Translations under genes and position numbers: made by a program
The notes under the pieces: model-generated
Seen by the model: the letters and a program-made list of their open reading frames with translations, nothing else
Database searches by the model: none
What the model was told of the DNA's origin: nothing
In this document: positions 7,044 through 13,652 of the stretch, piece after piece
How positions within the stretch are numbered: position 1 is the stretch's first letter
Layout of the letters: each line of letters opens with the position of its first letter
From: JAJFGI01 sp036397065
GTDB lineage: Bacteria > Pseudomonadota > Alphaproteobacteria > Kiloniellales > J153
Reading direction: 5' to 3'
NCBI GenBank assembly: GCA_036397065.1
Contig: DASWJP010000092.1
Coordinates: forward strand, 1-14,747
DNA: 14,747 nucleotides

Positions 7044-7072
7044 CGAGCACGAATAATCGAATTCGATGCTCG
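7044..7072. promoter_or_regulatory. Dyad CGAGCA-N17-TGCTCG in the leader of the second transporter
   Basis: Perfect arms at 7044-7049 and 7067-7072 enclose a 10-base palindrome TCGAATTCGA (7057-7066) and an AATAAT (7052-7057) that would serve as a -10 box, although no good -35 is seen for it. The dyad ends 19 bases before the ATG at 7092. It could be an operator covering the promoter or, if transcribed, a leader hairpin. Confidence 0.4.
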
Positions 7073-7091
7073 ACACTAGGGAGAAGCAAGA

Positions 7092-8105
7092 ATGAGTATC
7101 AAATACAGATATATGTTGAAGTTCGGTTTGGCTGCCATGCTGGCGATGTCGACTTCGGCTATCGCCGGAGAGATCACCGCGTACACCTCGCTCGAGGAAG
7201 ATGACGCCAAGGTTTATCTGACCGCCTTCGCCAAGGAGGCGCCGGATATCAAGGTCAACCTGCTGCGTTTGTCCACCGGCGATCTTGGGGCGCGCATGTT
7301 GGCCGAGAAAAGCAACCCGCTGCACGACGTGATCTGGGGTTGGGCGGTGACCAACATGGTCGATCCGCGCATCATGGAGATGACCGAACCCTATAAGCCC
7401 AAGGGGATCGATGCCGTCAAGACAAGCTTCAAGGATCCGCAAAACCGGTGGTTTGCGACCACTGGATACATTGCGGCATTCTGCGTCAATACCGAGGTTC
7501 TGAAGGCGAAGAACCTGCCGATGCCGACGTCATGGCAGGACCTCTTGAATCCCGCCTACAAGGACCAGATCATCATGCCAAACCCGGCGAGTTCCGGGAC
7601 CGGGTATCTTCAGATCTCGAGTATCCTGCAGATGAAGGGTGAGGATGCAGGTTGGAAATACCTCCATGATCTCGACAAGAACATGGGCCAATATATCAAG
7701 TCCGGTTCCAAGCCTTGCAAGCTGACCCAAGTTGGCGAATACGCAGTCGGTGCCTCGTTTGCCTTTGTTGGTGTCAAGTCGATCGCAGAAGGATACCCGA
7801 TCAAAGTGGTCATTCCGAGCGAAGGGGCGGGCTATGAGATGGAGGTCAGTGCCTTGATGAAGACCTCGAAGAACATGGGCGATTCAAAGAAGTTCCTCGA
7901 TTGGCTTCTGACTCCGGCCGCGGCGGCGTTGTACGGTGAGCGCGCGGTGATGTCCGTCGTCCCCGGGGCAGTGCAGTCCGAGGACGCGAAAAAGGCCGGT
8001 TTGCCGGCGGATATTTCCACCGTGCTCTATAATATGGACTTCGACTGGTCGGCCAAGAACAAGGATCGCATTCTCGAAAAGTGGAAAGCCGAAATTGAGC
8101 GGTAG
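7092..8105 (+). CDS. Putative 2-aminoethylphosphonate-type ABC transporter binding protein (PhnS2-like)
   Basis: A 337-residue periplasmic binding protein starts at ATG 7092 with AGGGAG 8 bases upstream. Residues 1-25 are a signal peptide with likely cleavage after S-A-I-A. The mature protein starts G-E-I-T-A-Y-T-S-L-E-E and carries A-E-K-S-N-P-L-H-D-V-I-W-G, then P-N-P-A-S-S-G-T-G-Y and S-G-S-K-P-C-K-L. From memory these are hallmarks of the family annotated as putative 2-aminoethylphosphonate binding protein, related to the iron(III)/polyamine-type binders. The tyrosine pair typical of iron binders is not evident. The ATPase and fused permease that follow fit the same family. The ligand is inferred from family only, and no phosphonate-degrading gene is nearby, so another small amino or phosphorylated compound remains possible. 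Confidence 0.82.
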   Translation: MSIKYRYMLKFGLAAMLAMSTSAIAGEITAYTSLEEDDAKVYLTAFAKEAPDIKVNLLRLSTGDLGARMLAEKSNPLHDVIWGWAVTNMVDPRIMEMTEPYKPKGIDAVKTSFKDPQNRWFATTGYIAAFCVNTEVLKAKNLPMPTSWQDLLNPAYKDQIIMPNPASSGTGYLQISSILQMKGEDAGWKYLHDLDKNMGQYIKSGSKPCKLTQVGEYAVGASFAFVGVKSIAEGYPIKVVIPSEGAGYEMEVSALMKTSKNMGDSKKFLDWLLTPAAAALYGERAVMSVVPGAVQSEDAKKAGLPADISTVLYNMDFDWSAKNKDRILEKWKAEIER

Positions 8106-8138
8106 GATCCAGTACCCGGCGTGGGCGGTTCCGACAAG

Positions 8139-8156
8139 GCCGGCCGCCCCGCCGGC
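8139..8156 (+). promoter_or_regulatory. Intercistronic hairpin between binding protein and ATPase
   Basis: GCCGGC at 8139-8144 and again at 8151-8156 (a self-complementary hexamer) form a perfect 6-bp GC stem with the 6-base loop CGCCCC, with no U-run. It mirrors the hairpin after the first binding-protein gene (3927-3947) and probably has the same job of mRNA stabilisation and dosage. Its presence argues that 8106-8180 is a non-coding gap and that the ATPase starts at 8181. Confidence 0.55.
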
Positions 8157-8180
8157 AGTGCAATCGGGCCGGAAAATGTG

Positions 8181-9248
8181 ATGTTTCTCAGCCTGCGCGA
8201 TGTCACCAAGACATTCGGCCGGGTGATCGCGGTGGATTCCGTCAGCCTCGATATAGAGGAAGGCGAGCTGATCTGTTTCCTGGGTCCCTCGGGCTGCGGC
8301 AAGACGACGCTGTTGCGTCTGGTTGCCGGGCTCGAGGAGGCCGATACGGGACAGATTCTCCTGGCCGGCGATGATCTTGCCAGAACCGCTGAACGCGACC
8401 GTAACTTCGGTATGGTATTCCAATCCTACTCGCTGTTCCCCAACATGTCCGTGGCCAGGAACGTCGCCTACGGCCTGGAATGCCGCAAATGGAAGCGCGA
8501 CCATGTCCGCGCGCGGGTCGAGGAGATGTTGCAACTCGTCGACCTCGAAGATCAGGTGGACAAGTACCCAAGTCAGCTTTCCGGAGGGCAGCAGCAACGT
8601 GTCGCTTTGGCCCGCGCCTTAGCACCCAAGCCCTATGTTCTACTGCTCGACGAGCCGCTCTCGGCGCTCGACGCCAAGGTCCGTATGACCTTGCGCGGGG
8701 AGATCCGCAAGCTGCAGCAAGGCCTCGGGATCACCACCATCATGGTAACCCACGACCAGGAAGAGGCCCTCACCATGGCCGACCGCGTGGTGGTCATGCA
8801 CAGTGGCGTTATCGAGCAGGTCGGCACTCCGGTTGAGATTTATGGCGATCCTGCCACCGCATTCGTCGCCGATTTTATCGGCACCATGAATTTTCTCGAC
8901 GCACGAGCCGGCGCCAACGGCACGGTACGCCTGGGTGATTTTGAACTGAGCTGCGCGAACTGGCATCTGCAACCGCGCCCGGATCAGCCGGTCCGTCTCG
9001 CCGTACGGCCGGAAGATGTGCGTCTCGTGGCCGAACCGGAAAATGAACCCAACAGCGTCACAGCGAAGGTCGAGTGGGTAGAGTTTCTTGGCTCCACCTA
9101 TCGTATCGATTTGGTTCTAGGCGACGACAGCGGTCAGAAACTCAAGACCGAAGTTTCTGCCAATGTAATGCGGGAGATGAACCTCTCGAAGGGCAATCGA
9201 TTACCGGTGGTTCTGCCGGCAGAACTTCTGTGGGTCTACAAGGCATGA
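8181..9248 (+). CDS. ABC transporter ATPase (PhnT2-like)
   Basis: A 355-residue cytoplasmic ATPase energises the second importer. The motifs are complete: Walker A G-P-S-G-C-G-K-T (35-42), Q-loop Q81 in V-F-Q-S-Y-S-L-F-P-N, signature L-S-G-G-Q-Q-Q-R (133-140), Walker B L-L-L-D-E-P (154-159) and switch H191. The C-terminal third is a TOBE-type domain (F-I-G-T-M-N-F-L, then L-A-V-R-P-E-D-V). V-F-Q-S-Y-S-L-F-P-N and M-N-F-L are shared with the putative 2-aminoethylphosphonate and polyamine/iron ATPases. ATG 8181 is chosen because homology begins with F-L-S-L-R-D-V. The frame is open from GTG 8121, but those 20 extra codons are low-complexity and overlap a hairpin. The ribosome site before 8181 is weak (GGCCGG), so the exact start is less certain than the gene. 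Confidence 0.92.
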   Translation: MFLSLRDVTKTFGRVIAVDSVSLDIEEGELICFLGPSGCGKTTLLRLVAGLEEADTGQILLAGDDLARTAERDRNFGMVFQSYSLFPNMSVARNVAYGLECRKWKRDHVRARVEEMLQLVDLEDQVDKYPSQLSGGQQQRVALARALAPKPYVLLLDEPLSALDAKVRMTLRGEIRKLQQGLGITTIMVTHDQEEALTMADRVVVMHSGVIEQVGTPVEIYGDPATAFVADFIGTMNFLDARAGANGTVRLGDFELSCANWHLQPRPDQPVRLAVRPEDVRLVAEPENEPNSVTAKVEWVEFLGSTYRIDLVLGDDSGQKLKTEVSANVMREMNLSKGNRLPVVLPAELLWVYKA

Positions 9249-9258
9249 GGGGGACAAC

Positions 9259-10962
9259 ATGCCTGACCGGGCCGGAGCCGGCGCCATGGCGGTGACGACC
9301 GGCCGGGCACGGCCGGGAGTGCGATTCAGCGAAGGCCAGATCAAGTTGGCTTTCACCCTGCTGGCGGCGGTTCCGCTTTTGGTTTTCGTTCTTTTCCCGC
9401 TTTGGGCGATTCTCCAGAAAAGCTTTATCACCAGGAGCGGCGCATGGGGTCTGGATAACTACGTCCAGTACTTTACCGAGCCCAAGTTCATCACCATCAT
9501 CAACAACAGCTTCGCCGTCTCGATCAGTGCGACCGTGGTCACGATCGTACTCGCCTATGTCTTCGCCTATGCCATGCACCGTTCGGCGATACCTCTCAAG
9601 AAGCTGTGGATGCTGATCGCCATGCTGCCGCTCTTTGCGCCGTCATTGGTTCAGGCGCTGGGGTTCCAGTTAATGCTGGGCCGCAACGGCTTGGTCAACC
9701 GGACGTTTGGCACGGGAATCGACATCTACGGATTCTGGGGCATATTCCTCGCCAATACCCTCTATGCGCTGCCGCAGGCTATCCTGATGCTCTCCGCGGC
9801 GCTGGTGGTGGCCGATGCGCGGCTCTATGAGTCCGCGCGCATGCTGGGAGGTTCCAGCTGGCGCATCTTCTGGACGGTGACCCTGCCGGCAACACGCTAC
9901 GGCGTCATGTCGGCGATCTTTGTTGTATTCACCATCGTCATCACCGATTTCGGCAACGCGATGGTCATCGGCGGTGACTACGGAGTCCTCGCGACCGAGA
10001 TTTACAACCAAGTTTCCGGTCAAGCGAACTTCAGCCTGGGCGCGGTCATCGGCATGGTCCTGCTGGTCCCGGCGGCGGTCGCGGTGATCATCGAGCGCCA
10101 AGTCTCCCGCCGGCAATCGGCGGCGATCACCGAGGGGTCGGTGCCGCTCACGATCAAGCCAAGTCGTCGGTTCGACATGGCGATGCTGGCCTGCGTGGTG
10201 TTGATCTGCATGGCCATCTTGTTAATCATCGGCATTGTTATTTTCGCCAGTTTCGTCCGGCTCTGGCCATACAACATGACGCTGACTTTCAACAACTACG
10301 ACGTCGACGTCCAGGGCGGCTATGGCCCGCTGTGGACCAGTATATGGATGTCAAGTCTGACCGCAATCATCGGGGTCGTGATGGTGGTCGTTGCCGCCTA
10401 CGTAATTCAGAAACTCGCCAATCCCTTCACCCGCTTCCTCTACTTCCTGTCCATTCTGCCCGCCGCGGTGCCAGGCATGGTCCTGGGCCTTGGTTATATT
10501 TTCGCCTTCAATGATCCGGCCAATCCGGTCTACCTGATCTATGGCACCATCTTGATGCTCGCGATCAACACGGTCTATCACTATCACGCCCAGGGATTTC
10601 TGATCGCGACCACCAGCCTGAAGCAGATCAGCAGCACCTTCGACGAGGCTTCGGCCATGCTTGGCGGCAGCTTCCTGCACACCATGCGAAAGATCACACT
10701 GCCGATCATCTGGCCGACGTTGATCAGCCTCGGCGTCTTCTTCTTCATGCGCGCCATGGTGACCCTGGCAGCGGTGATCTTCCTGGTGTCACCTGGCAAT
10801 AACTTGGCCGCGGTTTCGGTGCTGCTTCTGGATGACTCAGGCGAGACGACTCAGGCGGCTGCCTTCTCGACCCTGATCATGGTCGTCGTGGTTGTTGTGC
10901 TGCTGGTCTTTCAGGGAGTGCTACGACTCTTCAGAATCCGCAACGTATCGCTGATCAGCTAA
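9259..10962 (+). CDS. Fused two-domain ABC permease (PhnU2-like)
   Basis: A 567-residue inner-membrane protein contains two permease modules in one chain, so a single polypeptide makes the whole channel. Each half has about six membrane spans and its own ATPase-docking loop: E-S-A-R-M-L-G-G-S-S-W from residue 191, with T-L-P-A-T-R, and E-A-S-A-M-L-G-G-S-F from residue 463, with T-L-P-I-I-W-P. A charged linker near residues 275-300 (I-E-R-Q-V-S-R-R-Q-S) separates them. Length and layout match the fused permeases of iron(III)- and putative 2-aminoethylphosphonate-type importers. ATG 9259 has AGGGGG five bases upstream, 10 bases after the ATPase stop. It ends the operon. The 50 bases to the convergent cytochrome gene show no convincing terminator. 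Confidence 0.93.
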   Translation: MPDRAGAGAMAVTTGRARPGVRFSEGQIKLAFTLLAAVPLLVFVLFPLWAILQKSFITRSGAWGLDNYVQYFTEPKFITIINNSFAVSISATVVTIVLAYVFAYAMHRSAIPLKKLWMLIAMLPLFAPSLVQALGFQLMLGRNGLVNRTFGTGIDIYGFWGIFLANTLYALPQAILMLSAALVVADARLYESARMLGGSSWRIFWTVTLPATRYGVMSAIFVVFTIVITDFGNAMVIGGDYGVLATEIYNQVSGQANFSLGAVIGMVLLVPAAVAVIIERQVSRRQSAAITEGSVPLTIKPSRRFDMAMLACVVLICMAILLIIGIVIFASFVRLWPYNMTLTFNNYDVDVQGGYGPLWTSIWMSSLTAIIGVVMVVVAAYVIQKLANPFTRFLYFLSILPAAVPGMVLGLGYIFAFNDPANPVYLIYGTILMLAINTVYHYHAQGFLIATTSLKQISSTFDEASAMLGGSFLHTMRKITLPIIWPTLISLGVFFFMRAMVTLAAVIFLVSPGNNLAAVSVLLLDDSGETTQAAAFSTLIMVVVVVVLLVFQGVLRLFRIRNVSLIS

Positions 10963-11012
10963 GCACCTGCAATCATGAATGGCCGCGAGACTCGCTGTAA
11001 AATTCGCTTGCG

Positions 11013-11450
11013 TCACTCGATGATCTTGCGCGCGCGCATGTCGGCAATCAGTTGCGCCCGCACCGGGTCGACGTCAATCAACCGGCCGGGCCGGTAGAGC
11101 GCCACCTCATCGCCGCTGTACGGCTGGAAATCCGCGGGAAGCTGATCGTTGCTGAACTCCGTCAGTATCCAATTCAGGACCGACGCGATTTCGGCATCGG
11201 TCAACGAGGATTGGGCAACGCCGGGAACCTGAACCAGAAATTCCCGGCCGCCGGCGACATGCAGAAAATTGCCGACAAAATCGCGCAGTTTCGGCACGGT
11301 ATCGATTCCCGCGCCATCGCTCTGGTGACACCCCATGCAACGCAGCGCATAGAGGGCATACGCATTCGGCTCGGCGCGCGTGGCGGCGGCAATTCCCGCG
11401 GCGGATAGGGCAACGACGAGCGCGCAAACTGTTCGGGACAAGCGGGTCAT
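11013..11450 (-). CDS. Periplasmic monohaem cytochrome c without an obvious Met ligand
   Basis: A 145-residue protein begins at ATG 11450, overlapping the stop of the preceding cytochrome gene (ATGA). Residues 1-26 are a signal peptide ending A-T-R-A. The haem site is C-M-G-C-H at 38-42. A second conserved block, V-P-G-V-A-Q-S-S-L-T-D-A-E-I-A-S-V-L-N-W, sits where class I cytochromes usually carry their methionine ligand (M-P-x-L-T-D). Here the only mature methionines are inside the haem motif and near the C-terminus. A histidine (F-L-H-V) or tyrosine could be the sixth ligand, or the haem may be five-coordinate. It resembles the upstream cytochrome and is the last gene seen in the amine dehydrogenase operon. 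It is probably an electron carrier or maturation partner for that enzyme. Confidence 0.85.
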   Translation of the reverse strand: MTRLSRTVCALVVALSAAGIAAATRAEPNAYALYALRCMGCHQSDGAGIDTVPKLRDFVGNFLHVAGGREFLVQVPGVAQSSLTDAEIASVLNWILTEFSNDQLPADFQPYSGDEVALYRPGRLIDVDPVRAQLIADMRARKIIE

Positions 11451-11950
11451 CTGGATAGGCCCATTGCCGCGAGTTCCCGCATCACGGACTGGCGGAACTT
11501 GGCGACAGCCGTGGGCGCCTTTCCATCCTCCCGGCGTACGGCCATGTCAGCGGCGTCCAGCAGTTTGGCATCGGCCGGCAGGCTGGCGCTGTTCAATGCG
11601 GTCAAGACGTAGCTCAACACATCAGCCGCTTCCTGGTCGGTCAGGGGCGGAACCACCTGCATTTGTCCGATATACGTCGTTCCGTCGACGGTGATGATGC
11701 CACCGAGACCGTAAATCAATACGTTGGCGAGATATTGGCGGCCGGATTCGGTGGCCATGAAGTGACCGAGGGTGTCGGAAATCGGGGGATAGACACCGGC
11801 CTGACCATGCCCGGTCGGCATGTGGCATACGGCGCAGCGCTCAACATAGATCGTCTCCCCGGCGGCAGGCGACGGCGCCGCCCCGGCATCGGCCGCGCCC
11901 AAGACCCAAACCGCCGCCGATACCGCCGCAAGCTGTCGAATACGCCCCAT
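11447..11950 (-). CDS. Periplasmic class I cytochrome c of the amine dehydrogenase operon
   Basis: A 167-residue protein starts at ATG 11950, ten bases after the light-chain stop. Its own ribosome site is poor, suggesting coupling. Residues 1-25 form a signal peptide (cleavage near D-A-G-A-A). The haem-binding motif is C-A-V-C-H at 39-43, and M97 in Y-I-G-Q-M-Q-V-V-P-P-L-T-D is the probable axial methionine. The C-terminus has a 50-residue helical tail. Its place directly after the light chain suggests it accepts electrons from reduced TTQ, the job done by amicyanin or azurin in better-known amine dehydrogenase systems, neither of which is seen here. It shares the L-T-D-x-E-x-A-x-V-L block and an L-P-A-D tail with the next gene, so the two look like diverged duplicates. 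Confidence 0.88.
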   Translation of the reverse strand: MGRIRQLAAVSAAVWVLGAADAGAAPSPAAGETIYVERCAVCHMPTGHGQAGVYPPISDTLGHFMATESGRQYLANVLIYGLGGIITVDGTTYIGQMQVVPPLTDQEAADVLSYVLTALNSASLPADAKLLDAADMAVRREDGKAPTAVAKFRQSVMRELAAMGLSR

Positions 11951-11960
11951 GCAAAGCGGA

Positions 11961-12461
11961 TTATGCGGTTCCGAGAACCGCGGCCAGCGTGCAGTGATAG
12001 CTCATATTCGTGGCACCGAAGCACCAAACGATGTCGTTGTTCAGCTGCGGGCGGTACACCGGCGTTTCACCCTGGTTGGTGTTGCACAGGCACTGGCCGC
12101 AACTGCCGGTTCCGCAGCAATCGTTGTAGGAGATGATGTAGTTCTTGTTGTCGACGGGATTCAGGCAGGTGCCGATCCAGGTGACGTTGGACACCGACGT
12201 GCCGGGCGGGCACTGGCTGATGCTGCCGCCGCAACACCCGCACAGGAAGCCGTCGAACCCGCAATAGCGCCAGTAATCGCAGGCCAACGGGTCGCCCGTT
12301 TCCGCCGGTGTCTGGGCCTGTGACACGCGGTTGATCGGCAGCACCGGCAACAGCGCGGCGCCGACCAGAATCTGGCCGAGCCGGGCCATGGCGCTGCGTC
12401 TCGATACGCGCCGGGCCACGCCGCGGGCCGATTTCTCGAACATGTTGTCGATGAAGTTCAT
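11961..12461 (-). CDS. TTQ amine dehydrogenase light chain (aromatic amine/methylamine dehydrogenase)
   Basis: This 166-residue precursor is the catalytic small subunit. ATG 12461 has a strong GGGAGGAG ribosome site (12465-12472). The long N-terminus carries a twin-arginine signal, S-R-R-S-A-M-A at 20-26 followed by a hydrophobic stretch, as expected for a light chain folded before export. The mature part starts near residue 50. The tryptophans that become tryptophan tryptophylquinone are W95 (V-T-W-I-G-T-C) and W146 (D-I-V-W-C-F-G). The two key aspartates are D70 (G-F-D-G) and D114 (Y-N-D-C-C-G). By alignment from memory these correspond to W57, W108, D32 and D76 of Paracoccus MauA. Fourteen mature cysteines are present, the count I recall for aromatic amine dehydrogenase rather than the 12 of Paracoccus MauA, while V-Y-R-P and D-I-V-W-C-F-G-A look MauA-like. 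The substrate class is therefore open. Confidence 0.95.
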   Translation of the reverse strand: MNFIDNMFEKSARGVARRVSRRSAMARLGQILVGAALLPVLPINRVSQAQTPAETGDPLACDYWRYCGFDGFLCGCCGGSISQCPPGTSVSNVTWIGTCLNPVDNKNYIISYNDCCGTGSCGQCLCNTNQGETPVYRPQLNNDIVWCFGATNMSYHCTLAAVLGTA

Positions 12462-12484
12462 GGTCTCCTCCCGGTCGGGCCGCC

Positions 12485-13090
12485 TTACGCGGCCTTGCCC
12501 CCTGTTGCCAGATATTCCTGCATGGAGCCCACGCCAGCTTCCATGGCGCTGATCAGGCTTTCCAGATGTTCGCGATTGTTGACCAGGCCCTTGGCCCGCA
12601 GCACGCCTTCCGCGTCGATCAGCACGGCATACGGCAATTTGCCGATCTGCAAGGCCATGCCGAGTTCACGCGACACCACGAAGGGCAGGGACTGCAATCC
12701 CTGGTCCCGCCAATACCGGGCCAGTTCGGCGGTGTCGCCGTCGCTGGCCAAGATGACTTCGACCCGGTCCCGTTCGGCGGCGGCAAGCGAGCGCACCGCA
12801 GGCAGCAGCTCCTTGCACACCGGGCAACTCTGCGACAGGAAGAACAGGAACGTGGACCGGCCGCTGGCCGCGATGCCGCCGATCTTGACGATATTGCCGG
12901 TCAGGTCGCGCAGTTCGAACACCGGCGGCCGTTTCCCGATGGCCGGCCCCTTGTCGATGATCAATGCACCGGCCGGCGCCACCCGCTCGTACAGCACGCC
13001 GATCTGGCGGGTCAGCGCAAAGACCACGGCACCGAGCCCGAGGACGGCGATCCACAAGGCGATGTTGGAAATTACCAGGCTGGTTATCAC
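12485..13090 (-). CDS. mauD: MauD-like thioredoxin-fold disulfide protein for amine dehydrogenase maturation
   Basis: A 201-residue protein has an N-terminal membrane anchor (residues 5-27) and a periplasmic thioredoxin-like domain with the redox motif C-P-V-C at 89-92 in F-F-L-S-Q-S-C-P-V-C-K. K-L-P-Y-A-V-L-I-D-A-E-G supplies the cis-proline region. MauD proteins are needed to form or isomerise the many disulfides of the light chain, encoded next. The start is GTG 13090, overlapping the MauE stop (GTGA). The open frame extends further upstream, but that part lies inside mauE and is not protein-like. Length and order B-E-D-A match known mau/aau operons. Confidence 0.9.
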   Translation of the reverse strand: MITSLVISNIALWIAVLGLGAVVFALTRQIGVLYERVAPAGALIIDKGPAIGKRPPVFELRDLTGNIVKIGGIAASGRSTFLFFLSQSCPVCKELLPAVRSLAAAERDRVEVILASDGDTAELARYWRDQGLQSLPFVVSRELGMALQIGKLPYAVLIDAEGVLRAKGLVNNREHLESLISAMEAGVGSMQEYLATGGKAA

Positions 13091-13650
13091 GAGCCACCCG
13101 CCCGCAGGCTGGCCAGTTGCCGGCCGGTCGCCGTCAACTGCACCGCCATGGCAAACAACCCGACGGCCGCCAGCGTGCCGGTGGCGACAGTCAGCCAATC
13201 CAGCAGGCCGAGCAGACGAGTCTCCGCCGACAGGCTGGCCACAACCAACAAGGCGGCCAAACCGCCGTTGCGCGCCAGAGTCGAAACGCCGAGGCGACCC
13301 TTGTTCGCCACCTGTTCGGCGCCGAACAGCCAGCAGCCGCAATCGACATCGGTGCGCCCGCGCGCGATATTGATGGCGATGGCAGCGGAAAAGATCAGAA
13401 GCAGGGCGCCGAGCAGCGCCGCTCCGGCAAGCCGGCCTGCGGGCCAGAGCAGCAACGCTGCCCCGATCACCTCGGCCGCTGCCATGGCCAATGCCGCCGG
13501 CGCGACGGCGCGCCGCGGGAGCAGGCCGTAAGCGGCAACCGCCTCGCTAAAGGCCACGGGCTGGCGCAGCTTCGACAGGCCCGCGGCGCCAAACAGCAGC
13601 ACGATGGCCAACCGCGCGATCCATACCAGCACCGGGTCGAGTGCGTCCAT
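13087..13650 (-). CDS. mauE: MauE-like integral membrane protein for amine dehydrogenase maturation
   Basis: A 187-residue membrane protein with about four to five hydrophobic spans begins M-D-A-L-D-P-V-L-V-W-I-A-R-L and contains the Cys pair D-V-D-C-G-C-W at about residue 102. MauE-family proteins act with MauD in light-chain disulfide formation, and the Cys pair is consistent with passing electrons across the membrane. ATG 13650 lies 2 bases after the heavy-chain stop, with GGAGA inside the end of that gene. The same frame is open further upstream to 13881, but that part overlaps the heavy chain and is rejected. Its stop overlaps the GTG of mauD. Confidence 0.9.
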   Translation of the reverse strand: MDALDPVLVWIARLAIVLLFGAAGLSKLRQPVAFSEAVAAYGLLPRRAVAPAALAMAAAEVIGAALLLWPAGRLAGAALLGALLLIFSAAIAINIARGRTDVDCGCWLFGAEQVANKGRLGVSTLARNGGLAALLVVASLSAETRLLGLLDWLTVATGTLAAVGLFAMAVQLTATGRQLASLRAGGS

Positions 13651-13652
13651 GC

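Noticed and set aside
7051..7066. EcoRI-type palindrome (GAATTC) as a cloning or vector junction
   Set aside because: Sequence composition and gene logic continue across it; it is part of a larger natural dyad.
8121..8180. GTG 8121 as the start of the second ATPase
   Set aside because: The extra 20 residues are low-complexity, overlap a perfect hairpin, and precede the point where ABC-ATPase homology begins.
10963..11012. GCGAGACTCGC palindrome as a bidirectional terminator between the convergent operons
   Set aside because: The stem could be only 4 bp with a 3-base loop, and the following TGTAAAATT is not a T-run on either strand.
12566..13531. Long plus-strand frames opposite mauD and mauE
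   Set aside because: Low-complexity Arg/Pro/Ala-rich translations antisense to genes with intact motifs and coupled starts.
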